Part shown: positions 7,199 through 13,818 of the stretch, piece by piece | Position numbering within the stretch: position 1 is the first letter of the stretch | How the letters are laid out: each line of letters starts with the position of its first letter | Origin: Phenylobacterium sp. | Lineage (GTDB): Bacteria; Pseudomonadota; Alphaproteobacteria; Caulobacterales; Caulobacteraceae | Direction of reading: 5' to 3' | Length of the DNA stretch: 18,042 bases | Assembly: GCA_019264505.1 (NCBI GenBank) | Contig: JAHUZY010000045.1 | Span: 1-18,042, forward strand | Program-made: the position numbers and the translations under genes | The notes under the pieces: model-generated | What the model was told of the DNA's origin: nothing | Seen by the model: only the letters and a program-made list of their open reading frames with translations | Database searches by the model: none

Positions 7199-8440
7199 CT
7201 AGCTCGGATCGCTGAGCGCGGCCTCGAACTGTTTGGCGATCCAGTCGGCCTGATCGGTCGTCAGCACCAGGGGCGGGGCGATGCGGATTGTGTTCTCGTG
7301 GGTCTCCTTGCACAGCAGGCCGCGCCGCTGGAGGTTCTCGCAGACCCGCCGGGCGCCGCCGGCGTCGGCCTGCAGTTCGACGGCCAGCATCAGGCCCCGG
7401 CCGCGGACCTGTTTGATGGCGTCGTGCCGGATGGAGGCCAGGGACATCTGCAGGCGATCGCCGACGCGGGCGGCGTTGCCGATCATGTCTTCTTCCACCA
7501 GCACCTTCAGGGCGGCGCGGGCCACGGCGCAGGCGAGCGGATTGCCGCCGAAGGTGGAGCCGTGCTCGCCGGGCTTCAGCACGCCCAGGACCGCGTCGTT
7601 CGAAAGCACCGCCGAGACCGGGTAGAAGCCGCCGGACAGCGCCTTGCCCACCAGGGTGAGGTCAGCCTCGACGCCTTCGTGCTCCTCGGCCAGCAGCTTG
7701 CCGGTCCGGCCCAGGCCCGTCTGGATCTCATCCAGGATCAGGATGACGTCATTGCGGGTGCAGAGCTCCCGGGCGGTCTTCAGATAGCCGGCCGGCGGGA
7801 TGATGACCCCGGCCTCGCCCTGGATCGGCTCAACCAGAAAGGCGACGGTGTTGGGGGTGATGGCCGCCTCCAGGGCTGCGGCGTCGCCGAAGGGCACGAC
7901 CTTGAAGCCTGGCGCGAAGGGGCCAAAGCCGCCGCGGGCCTGCGCGTCGGTGGAGAAGCCGACGATGGCCAGGGTCCGACCGTGGAAGTTCTCCGAACAG
8001 ACGATGATCTCGGCCTGGCCGGCCGGCACGCCCTTGACCTCATAGCCCCACTTGCGGGCCACCTTCAGGGCGCTTTCCACGGCCTCGGCGCCGGAGTTCA
8101 TCGGCAGCGCCCGGTGGGAGCCGGTCAGGGCGCAGATCTCCTCATAGAACAGCGCCAGCTGGTCGTTGCGAAAGGCGCGGCTGGTCAGGGTCAGCTTGCC
8201 GGCCTGCTCGGTCATCGCCGCCAGGATCTTCGGGTGGCAATGCCCCTGATTGACCGCCGAATAGGCCGATAGCCCGTCCAGGTAGCGCTTGCCCTCCACA
8301 TCCCAGACATAGACCCCCTCGCCGCGGCTCAGCACCACGTCGAGCGGCTTGTAGTTGCGCGCGCCCAGCCGCGCCTCGGCGGCGATATAGTCCTGCGGGG
8401 TCGAGAGGACGGGGCGGTCGAGAACGGATTGGTCGGTCAT
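7199..8440 (-). CDS. rocD: Ornithine aminotransferase (ornithine-oxo-acid transaminase), 413 aa
   Basis: PLP-dependent class III aminotransferase that converts ornithine and 2-oxoglutarate to glutamate 5-semialdehyde and glutamate. Diagnostic segments are [18 protein letters not shown] near the N-terminus, [12 protein letters not shown], the PLP aspartate in [12 protein letters not shown], and the Schiff-base lysine K266 in [28 protein letters not shown] is also typical. The AYSAVNQGH pattern favours RocD over ArgD. It follows the hydrolase gene in one leftward unit. An ATG at 8452 overlaps the upstream stop as ATGA, but GAGG lies at the right distance before the ATG at 8440, so I use 8440; the 12-base difference does not affect function. 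It is convergent with the dehydrogenase, 30 bases apart. Confidence 0.92.
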   Translation of the reverse strand: MTDQSVLDRPVLSTPQDYIAAEARLGARNYKPLDVVLSRGEGVYVWDVEGKRYLDGLSAYSAVNQGHCHPKILAAMTEQAGKLTLTSRAFRNDQLALFYEEICALTGSHRALPMNSGAEAVESALKVARKWGYEVKGVPAGQAEIIVCSENFHGRTLAIVGFSTDAQARGGFGPFAPGFKVVPFGDAAALEAAITPNTVAFLVEPIQGEAGVIIPPAGYLKTARELCTRNDVILILDEIQTGLGRTGKLLAEEHEGVEADLTLVGKALSGGFYPVSAVLSNDAVLGVLKPGEHGSTFGGNPLACAVARAALKVLVEEDMIGNAARVGDRLQMSLASIRHDAIKQVRGRGLMLAVELQADAGGARRVCENLQRRGLLCKETHENTIRIAPPLVLTTDQADWIAKQFEAALSDPS

Positions 8441-8448
8441 GGGAGGCC

Positions 8449-9324
8449 TCATTCAGCCGCCGCAAGCGCGGCTTGGGGGTGAGAGGTGAGGTCCAGGCGC
8501 AAGCTCATGCAGAAGGCCGCCCCGCCGGACATGATGCAGGGGGAGAGATCGACCTCGACGAGGCGGTAGCCCCGGGCCGCGAGCGCCGTGCGCAGGCTTG
8601 GCGGCGCCTTGGCCATGATCACGGTGTCGCCCAGGTTCACCGCATTGACGCAGAGCGCCTCGGCCGCGGCCCGGTCGGTCTCGATCAGCAGGTCGGGGGC
8701 GACCCGCTCGCGCAGGGTCATCAGGGCCCGATCGGTGAAGGCCGGTGGGTAGTAGAGGATGTGGCCGCCATCCAGCGGGCGCATGCAGGTGTCCAGGTGG
8801 TAGAAGTGCGGGGTGGCGAGCTCCAGGGCCACCACCTCCTGGCCGAAGAAGTCCGCGTGGGCCTTGAGGCCCGCCAGGGTGGAGCGCTGGCCATGGCCGC
8901 CCCAGAACCAGCCGCGGGCGCGGTCCCACAGGGCGTCGCCGGCGCCTTCGTGGATGACGCCGGGGGGAAGCTCGGCCACCTCGTGCAAGACGCCCCGGTC
9001 GCGCAGGGCGTGGAAGGCGGTCAGGAACGGCGCTTCTTCGCCGCGACGCTCGGGGTGGGCGAAGCGGGCCATCAGCGCGCGGCCGTCCAGCACGGTGGCG
9101 GCATTGGCGGGGAAGACGAGGTCGGGCAGGCCGGCCTCGGCGGGGATCATCTCCACCTTGCCGCCGGCCGCCTCGATGGCGTGGCGCAGGGCGTCCGAGC
9201 CGGCCGCCGCCCGGGCGCAGGCGCTGGCGTCCGCTCGCCAGAGGACGGGGTCCATCCACGGGTTGATCTGGTAGCTGACCTCGAAATGCGCCGGATCGGT
9301 CATCAGATAGTGCGGGGTCGCCAT
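8449..9324 (-). CDS. ArgZ/CtlX-like guanidino- or ureido-group hydrolase, 291 aa
   Basis: Member of the pentein (amidinotransferase/DDAH/arginine deiminase) superfamily. The catalytic residues are C273 in GGAAFCMS, H177 in FYHLDTC, and acidic E127 and D131 in HEGAGDAL. It looks most like the stand-alone equivalent of the N-terminal domain of cyanobacterial ArgZ/AgrE: INPWM (N21), [10 protein letters not shown] (N74), [12 protein letters not shown] and [10 protein letters not shown]. In ArgZ, two asparagines at these places are reported to allow arginine to be hydrolysed fully to ornithine, ammonia and CO2. The related CtlX proteins do this with citrulline. Both would feed RocD, encoded next. 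A strong GGGAGG lies six bases before the start. A divergent Lrp-type gene is the likely regulator. Annotation pipelines may call it dimethylargininase; the operon argues for an ornithine product. Confidence 0.8.
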   Translation of the reverse strand: MATPHYLMTDPAHFEVSYQINPWMDPVLWRADASACARAAAGSDALRHAIEAAGGKVEMIPAEAGLPDLVFPANAATVLDGRALMARFAHPERRGEEAPFLTAFHALRDRGVLHEVAELPPGVIHEGAGDALWDRARGWFWGGHGQRSTLAGLKAHADFFGQEVVALELATPHFYHLDTCMRPLDGGHILYYPPAFTDRALMTLRERVAPDLLIETDRAAAEALCVNAVNLGDTVIMAKAPPSLRTALAARGYRLVEVDLSPCIMSGGAAFCMSLRLDLTSHPQAALAAAE

Positions 9325-9400
9325 GCGCGCCTCCCTCAGAATGTCACGGTTGCATCCAAGGATGAGGCGCGGCGGTGCTAGCGAAAAGCCGCAGGACTTG

Positions 9401-9421
9401 TAGAATCTGCCGATATTTCTG
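9401..9421. promoter_or_regulatory. Candidate Lrp-type operator between the hydrolase and lrp genes
   Basis: TAGAAT (9401-9406) and TTTCTG (9416-9421) match the left and right halves of the known enterobacterial Lrp consensus (YAGHAW...WTDCTR), but are separated by nine bases rather than three. A direct repeat TCTGCCG with a 12-base period also falls here (9405-9411 and 9417-9423). It lies in the 128-base divergent gap, 32 bases before the regulator's ATG, and would suit autoregulation and control of the hydrolase-rocD unit. Confidence 0.4.
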
Positions 9422-9452
9422 CCGTTATGGCGCCCCTGAGTGACGATCTGAC

Positions 9453-9875
9453 ATGGATGAGGTCGACCGCCAGCTGCTGGCCCTCCTGCGCGCCGACGCC
9501 CGCGCTTCGGTGGCGAGCCTGGCCGAGCGCCTGAAGGTGTCCCGCGGCACGGTGCAGAACCGGATCGACAGGATGCGCCAGCGCGGGGTGATCCAGGGCT
9601 TCACCGTCCGCACTCGCCCCGATGTCGAGGCCCAGAGGGTGCGGGCGGTCATGACCATCTCGGTGGAGGGCGAGGGCAGTCCGCGGGTGGTGCGCGCCCT
9701 GCAGGGCTTCGCCGAGGTGGTGGCGGTCCACACCACCAACGGCCGCTGGGACCTGGTGGCCGAGCTGGACACCGACAGCCTGGCCGCATTCAGCGCGGCC
9801 CTGGACGAGATCCGCTGCATCCCTGGCATCGCCGCCACCGAGACCTCGATCCTGCTGGCGACGACGCGGCTGTAG
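9453..9875 (+). CDS. Lrp/AsnC-family transcriptional regulator, 140 aa
   Basis: Amino-acid responsive regulator. The N-terminal AsnC-type winged helix-turn-helix reads MDEVDRQLLALLRADAR then SLAERLKVSRGTVQNRIDRM (about 22-41). The C-terminal RAM effector and oligomerisation domain covers about 60-140 (RAVMTISVEG, VHTTNGRWDLVAEL, IPGIAATETSILLAT). Length is slightly short of E. coli Lrp and normal for single-target AsnC types. It is transcribed away from the hydrolase-rocD pair across a 128-base gap, the usual setting for a local regulator; the likely effector is arginine, ornithine or citrulline (inference). No strong ribosome site precedes the ATG; a weak GAG occurs at 9438. Confidence 0.9.
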   Translation: MDEVDRQLLALLRADARASVASLAERLKVSRGTVQNRIDRMRQRGVIQGFTVRTRPDVEAQRVRAVMTISVEGEGSPRVVRALQGFAEVVAVHTTNGRWDLVAELDTDSLAAFSAALDEIRCIPGIAATETSILLATTRL

Positions 9876-9917
9876 ATTCTTGGGCCAAGGGGAGGTGGCG
9901 GCTGGCGCGTGGCGTGC

Positions 9918-9923
9918 TTAGAT
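9918..9923 (+). promoter_or_regulatory. -10-like element for a possibly leaderless pepF mRNA
   Basis: TTAGAT (9918-9923), followed by C, partly matches the Caulobacter housekeeping -10 form GCTANAWC (six of eight). It ends seven bases before the ATG at 9931, so transcription would begin at or next to the A of the start codon. No ribosome binding site lies between. No convincing -35 box is seen. Confidence 0.35.
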
Positions 9924-9930
9924 CGCCTCC

Positions 9931-11721
9931 ATGAACGCACCGCTCAAGACCGACACCCTGCCCGAATGGCGCCTGGACGACCTCTATGCCGGTCGCGACG
10001 ACCCGCAGATCGAGGCTGATCTGGACAAGGCCCGCAAGGCGGCCGCCGAGCTACTGACCTATCAGGGCAAGCTGGTGGCCGCGCGCGGAGAGCCCGAGAC
10101 GCTCGGCCGGCGGCTGGACGAGACCATCGCCCTCTATGAGGTGGGGACCAACGCCCTCTATGGGGTCGGCGCCTATGCCTCCCTTTCGTCGAGCACCGCG
10201 CGGGACAATCCGGCCTGGGCCAAGTTCGAGGGCGACTTCCGCACCAAGGCCGCGGTGATCGGGGCCGAGACCCTGTTCTTCACCCTGGAGATCAACCAGC
10301 TGGACGAGGCCGAGCTGGACGCGGCCCTGGCCGCCCATGCGCCGGCCAGGCGCTGGCTGCCCTGGCTGCGCCGGGTGCGGCTGTCGCGGCCCCACGAGCT
10401 GAGCGCTGAGCTTGAGCGCCTGATGATCGACCGGGGGCCGGGGGTCGCCAACTGGGTGCGCCTCTACGACGAGACGCTCGCCAAGCTGACCGCCAAGGTG
10501 GGCTCCGAAACCCTGACCCTGCCGGAAACCCTCAACCGCCTGTCGGACCCGGACGGGGCGCGGCGCAAGCAGGCGGCTCAGGGCCTGGCCAAGGCGCTGG
10601 AGGCGCGGACCTCGACCCTGGCGCTCTGCCTCAACACCCTGGCCTACGAAAAGCAGGTGGACGACCGCTGGCGGAAGTATCCGAGCCCGGCCGCCTCCCG
10701 CCACCTGGCCAACGAGGTGGACGCCGACGCCGTCGAGGCCCTGGTGGAGGCCGTGACCGAGGCCTATCCCGCCGTCAGCCATCGCTATTACGCCCTGAAA
10801 GCCAAGGTCATGGGCCGCAAGAGCCTGGACTACTGGGACCGCAACGCCCCCCTCGATGCGGCGGCGCCTCGGACCTACAGCTGGCCGCAGGCCCAGGAGA
10901 TGGTGCTGGAGTCCTTCTCCGCGCTCGCGCCCCGGTTCGCCGACACCGCCCAGACCTTCTTCACCCAGCCCTGGATCGACGCCCGCCCGCGGGCCGGCAA
11001 GCAGTCGGGCGCCTATTCCCACCCGGTCAGCGCCGACCGCCACCCCTATGTGTTCATGAACTATATGGGCGAGCGCCGGGACGTGCTGACGCTCGCCCAT
11101 GAGCTGGGCCACGCCGTGCACCAGACCCTGTGCGCGCCGCTGGGCACCCTGCTGGCCGACACGCCCCTGACGCTCGCCGAGACCGCCTCGATCTTTGGCG
11201 AAGGCCTGGTCTTTGAGCGCCTGATGGCCGGCGCCACCGACGCCGAGCGCCGCGGCCTGCTGGCCGGCAAGATCGAGGACGGGCTGAACACGGTGGTCCG
11301 CCAGATCGCCTTCCACAAGTTCGAGACCGCCTTCCACGCCGCCCGCCAGCAGGGCGAGGTCTCCGCCGAGGAGATCTCGGCCATCTGGATGGAGGTGATG
11401 GGCGAAAGCCTGGGGCCGGCCATCAAGCTCAACGCTGGCTATGAGCACTACTGGGCCTATGTCAGCCACTTCGCCCACGCGCCCTTCTATGTCTACGCCT
11501 ACGCCTTCGGAGACCTGCTGGTGCGCGGCCTGATGGAAAAGCGCCGGGAGGATCCGCAGGGCTTTGCGCCGCTCTATGAGGATCTGCTCGCCGCCGGTGG
11601 CTCCAAGACCTATGTGGAGGCGCTGGCGCCCTTTGGCCTCAACCCGCGGGAAAAGGCCTTCTGGGCCGCGGGCATGACCCAGCTGGAACGTCTGGTGGAC
11701 GAGTTCGAGGCCCTGGTCTGA
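9931..11721 (+). CDS. pepF: M3-family oligoendopeptidase (PepF-like), 596 aa
   Basis: Cytosolic zinc metallopeptidase that cuts short peptides. The zinc site is H390-E391-L-G-H394 in LAHELGHAVH, with the third ligand E417 in LAETASIFGE about 23 residues later, as in the M3B/PepF subfamily. GYEHYWAYVSHFAHAPFYVYAYAFG near 505-528 is the conserved substrate-binding tyrosine/histidine region. The N-terminal WRLDDLYAG opening and the length of about 600 are normal for the family. No signal peptide is present. The ATG has no clear ribosome site, and a -10-like element sits seven bases upstream, so the mRNA may be leaderless. It follows the Lrp gene by 55 bases but is probably transcribed separately. 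Confidence 0.93.
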   Translation: MNAPLKTDTLPEWRLDDLYAGRDDPQIEADLDKARKAAAELLTYQGKLVAARGEPETLGRRLDETIALYEVGTNALYGVGAYASLSSSTARDNPAWAKFEGDFRTKAAVIGAETLFFTLEINQLDEAELDAALAAHAPARRWLPWLRRVRLSRPHELSAELERLMIDRGPGVANWVRLYDETLAKLTAKVGSETLTLPETLNRLSDPDGARRKQAAQGLAKALEARTSTLALCLNTLAYEKQVDDRWRKYPSPAASRHLANEVDADAVEALVEAVTEAYPAVSHRYYALKAKVMGRKSLDYWDRNAPLDAAAPRTYSWPQAQEMVLESFSALAPRFADTAQTFFTQPWIDARPRAGKQSGAYSHPVSADRHPYVFMNYMGERRDVLTLAHELGHAVHQTLCAPLGTLLADTPLTLAETASIFGEGLVFERLMAGATDAERRGLLAGKIEDGLNTVVRQIAFHKFETAFHAARQQGEVSAEEISAIWMEVMGESLGPAIKLNAGYEHYWAYVSHFAHAPFYVYAYAFGDLLVRGLMEKRREDPQGFAPLYEDLLAAGGSKTYVEALAPFGLNPREKAFWAAGMTQLERLVDEFEALV

Positions 11722-11758
11722 TCCTGGGTCGGTGAAGGGGCGAATCTCGCCTCAAGCC

Positions 11759-11786
11759 TTGTCATTTTTCAAACGGGCGTTAGTCA
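11759..11786 (+). promoter_or_regulatory. Candidate promoter of the thioesterase-hydrolase pair
   Basis: TTGTCA at 11759-11764 and TAGTCA at 11781-11786 are 16 bases apart. The -10-like element ends seven bases before the ATG at 11794, again suggesting a leaderless message. This lies in a locally AT-rich stretch (CATTTTTCAAA), unusual for this DNA. Confidence 0.35.
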
Positions 11787-11793
11787 GCAGGGC

Positions 11794-12264
11794 ATGTCCG
11801 ATGATCTGACCCCCCTGCAGGCCGCCGTCGTCCCGGACGGCTATGTGATCAACCTCTGGCAGCGCGGCTTCGGCCGCACGGTCGGCCCCTTCTATTCCAA
11901 GCGGGACGAGGCCAATAACGAGATCATGGCCTTCCGGGTGGAGGAGCATCACGCCAACGGCATGAACAACTGCCACGGCGGCATGCTGATGAGCTTCGCC
12001 GACATGGCCTGGGGTCGGGTGATCTCCAACCAGCGGGAGATCGGCTGGGTGACGGTGCGCCTGACCACCGACTTCCTGTCCGGCGCCCAGATGGGCGACT
12101 GGGTCGAGGGCGGCAGCGAGATCGTCTCCGAGCAGGACGACATCTTCACGGTGCGGGGCAAGATCTGGTGCGGTGAGCGGCTGCTGATGACCGGCTCCGG
12201 CGTCTTCAAGGGCCTGCGCAACATCAAGCGGACGCCGGGCGATCGCCAGGCGCGGCAGGCCTGA
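11794..12264 (+). CDS. Hotdog-fold acyl-CoA thioesterase (PaaI/4HBT type), 156 aa
   Basis: Single-domain hotdog protein. The signature is [20 protein letters not shown] (50-69): N55, G56, the H61-G62-G63 turn, and the likely catalytic acid D70 just after it. [20 protein letters not shown] is the central strand region, as in PaaI-type thioesterases that hydrolyse acyl- or aryl-CoA. Length is typical. An N-terminal extension of about 45 residues precedes the fold core. It is followed after four bases by an alpha/beta hydrolase, so the two probably act on a shared acyl substrate (inference). The ATG lacks a good ribosome site. Confidence 0.85.
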   Translation: MSDDLTPLQAAVVPDGYVINLWQRGFGRTVGPFYSKRDEANNEIMAFRVEEHHANGMNNCHGGMLMSFADMAWGRVISNQREIGWVTVRLTTDFLSGAQMGDWVEGGSEIVSEQDDIFTVRGKIWCGERLLMTGSGVFKGLRNIKRTPGDRQARQA

Positions 12265-12268
12265 ACCC

Positions 12269-13327
12269 ATGACCGACCAGAGCAAGACCACCCCCGCCGT
12301 CGCCACTGCCGAGTTTGATGACGACCGCCCCATCCCCTCCAAGCCCGGCGAACTGCCGCCGGAAATCCAGGCCCCTCTGGCGCCGTTCAAGGGCGAGAAG
12401 CCGCCGGCCCCGGCCTGGTTCGAGGCGGTCATCGCCAAAGAGCCGCAGCGCAGCTTCGTCACCTCGATGGGCGCCCAGATCGAGGTGCTGACTTGGGGCG
12501 AGGTGGGCACGCCCGGCCTGCTGCTGGTGCATGGCAATAGCGCGCATGCCGACTGGTGGAGCTTCATCGCCCCCTATCTGGCCGAGGACTACCGGGTGGC
12601 GTCGATGTCGCTGGCCGGCATGGGCGCCTCGGACTGGCGCGAAACCTACGCCTTCCAGGATTTCGCCGAGGACGCCGAAGCCGTGGCGCAGGCCACAGGC
12701 CTCTATGAGGGCGGCCGCAAGCCCATCTATATCGGCCACTCCTTCGGTGGTTCGCAGGTCTTCTACGCCGCCAGCCGCCACCCCGAACGCATGGCCGCCG
12801 CCGTCCTGGTCGACACCGGCTTCGGCGGACCGCCGCCCAAGGAGCGCGAGGAGATGGAGCGCCGCATGGAGCAGGTGCGCAACATCCCCACCGCCGACCG
12901 TCCCAAGCGGGTCTATGCGACCCTGGAACAGGCGCTCGCCCGCTTCCGCTTCATGCCGCCCCAGGCGGCCGGCCATCTGTTCGTCGCCGACTTCATCGCG
13001 CGCAAGTCTCTGAAGCGCGCGCCGCTGGAGGATGGGTCGGGCGAAGGCTGGACCTGGATGTTCGACCCGGCCATGTGGAACAAGCTCGACCGCAGCGCCA
13101 TGAACGCGCTGGTCACCGAGGGTCCGCCCAAGGTCGAGGTGCCGGTGGCCCATATTCATGGGGAGCAGTCGCCGGTCATCGCGCGGCGTCAGGACAGCCG
13201 TCCCAATCCCCTGCCGGCCGACATGATCGAGATCGCCATCCCCGAGGCCAACCATCACGTGATGGTCGACCAGCCCCTGGCCCTGGTGGCCGCCCTGCGC
13301 ACGCTGTTGAAGACCTGGCCGTCTTGA
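12269..13327 (+). CDS. Alpha/beta-fold hydrolase, 352 aa
   Basis: Serine hydrolase of the alpha/beta fold. Seen are the oxyanion motif HGNSAHADWW (H88, G89), the nucleophile elbow GHSFGG with S158, a helical cap around 185-265 rich in charged residues, and a catalytic His in ANHHVMVD (H329 or H330). The usual acid after strand 7 is normally Asp in HGxxD; here the segment reads HIHGEQSPV, so a Glu may serve or the acid lies elsewhere. A proline-rich 45-residue N-terminal extension (PIPSKPGELPPEIQAPLAPF) precedes the core; there is no signal peptide. It starts four bases after the thioesterase stop. Substrate unknown; an ester or thioester is possible, and epoxide hydrolase or haloalkane dehalogenase is less likely because the nucleophile is Ser. 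Confidence 0.85.
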   Translation: MTDQSKTTPAVATAEFDDDRPIPSKPGELPPEIQAPLAPFKGEKPPAPAWFEAVIAKEPQRSFVTSMGAQIEVLTWGEVGTPGLLLVHGNSAHADWWSFIAPYLAEDYRVASMSLAGMGASDWRETYAFQDFAEDAEAVAQATGLYEGGRKPIYIGHSFGGSQVFYAASRHPERMAAAVLVDTGFGGPPPKEREEMERRMEQVRNIPTADRPKRVYATLEQALARFRFMPPQAAGHLFVADFIARKSLKRAPLEDGSGEGWTWMFDPAMWNKLDRSAMNALVTEGPPKVEVPVAHIHGEQSPVIARRQDSRPNPLPADMIEIAIPEANHHVMVDQPLALVAALRTLLKTWPS

Positions 13328-13352
13328 GCCGGCGCGCGCACTCGTGTAGCAC
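13324..13352 (+). promoter_or_regulatory. Candidate promoter of the oxidase subunit IV gene
   Basis: TTGAGC at 13324-13329 overlaps the hydrolase stop codon, and TAGCAC at 13347-13352 follows after 17 bases. The position would give a leader of about 33 bases to the ATG at 13393. Confidence 0.3.
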
Positions 13353-13392
13353 CGCTGTCAATCAGCTTCCGTAAGAGAGAGACCCGGCCGCC

Positions 13393-13632
13393 ATGGGCGA
13401 ACAGGCTTCCGACTATCACCGCGGCGAAATGGAAATCCAGGAACAGCTGGCCACCTATGACCTGTTCATGGGCATGACCAAGTGGGGCTCCCTGGCCATC
13501 GTCGCCATCCTGCTGCTGTTCATCGTTTGGTTCTGCACGCCGGGCGGCTTCATGGCCGGCCTGATCTCGGCCGCCGTGACCGCCGTGATCGGCTTCGTGC
13601 TGCTGCGCGAAAAGCCCGAGCAGGCGCACTAA
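13393..13632 (+). CDS. aa3-type cytochrome c oxidase subunit IV, 79 aa
   Basis: Small membrane protein of the bacterial aa3 oxidase subunit IV family. The N-terminal signature HRGEMEIQEQLATYDLFM, followed by TKWGS, is characteristic. One hydrophobic segment at 33-48 is the normal helix; a second at 53-71 makes this version longer than the single-helix form. It is a peripheral subunit of the terminal oxidase in the inner membrane and is not needed for the metal centres (family knowledge). The main oxidase genes are not here. It is followed by a strong hairpin and then the transhydrogenase genes, a neighbourhood often seen in alphaproteobacteria. GAGAGAG lies upstream of the ATG. Confidence 0.88.
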   Translation: MGEQASDYHRGEMEIQEQLATYDLFMGMTKWGSLAIVAILLLFIVWFCTPGGFMAGLISAAVTAVIGFVLLREKPEQAH

Positions 13633-13659
13633 GCACGCTCTAATCTCCGGCCAACTGGT

Positions 13660-13689
13660 CGCCGCCCCCGTCCTCCGACGCGGGCGGCG
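13660..13689 (+). terminator. Hairpin terminator after oxidase subunit IV
   Basis: CGCCGCCC (13660-13667) pairs with GGGCGGCG (13682-13689). Two more pairs lie inside a single C-C mismatch, around an eight-base loop. It begins 28 bases after the stop codon. Only a short TTCGT follows, so it is a terminator-like hairpin without a proper T run. Confidence 0.5.
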
Positions 13690-13722
13690 TTCGTGTGCGC
13701 GCCACAGTCGCCGGCCGTCAAT

Positions 13723-13736
13723 CAAACATCTGTTTG
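13723..13736. promoter_or_regulatory. Perfect palindrome CAAACA-TC-TGTTTG, likely TetR-family operator
   Basis: Six-base arms around two bases, in the gap before pntAA. The core CAAAC-N4-GTTTG equals the published PsrA-type motif (G/C)AAAC-N2-4-GTTT(G/C), bound by a fatty-acid responsive TetR regulator in Pseudomonas. Which regulator binds here is unknown. Confidence 0.5.
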
Positions 13737-13755
13737 GAAATCGCTGATCGATTTC
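13737..13755. promoter_or_regulatory. Perfect inverted repeat GAAATCG-N5-CGATTTC
   Basis: Seven-base arms with the spacer CTGAT directly abut the preceding palindrome, giving 33 bases of nearly continuous dyad symmetry upstream of pntAA. Either a second operator or part of a composite site. Confidence 0.45.
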
Positions 13756-13784
13756 TGGACAAGGGGCCACTGACATCCCTAAGG
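13756..13784 (+). promoter_or_regulatory. Weak candidate promoter of the transhydrogenase operon
   Basis: TGGACA at 13756-13761 and CTAAGG at 13779-13784 are 17 bases apart and lie immediately downstream of the two palindromes. The -10 match is poor. The position would place the palindromes just upstream of the promoter. Confidence 0.2.
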
Positions 13785-13818
13785 TCCGCCGGCTTTTCCG
13801 ACCGGGGGGACCTCGACC

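Noticed and set aside
10051..11478. A 475-codon open frame antisense to the M3 peptidase
   Set aside because: Same reasoning: a low-complexity Gly/Leu/Gln-rich product with no recognisable motif, opposite a gene with a full HExxH site.
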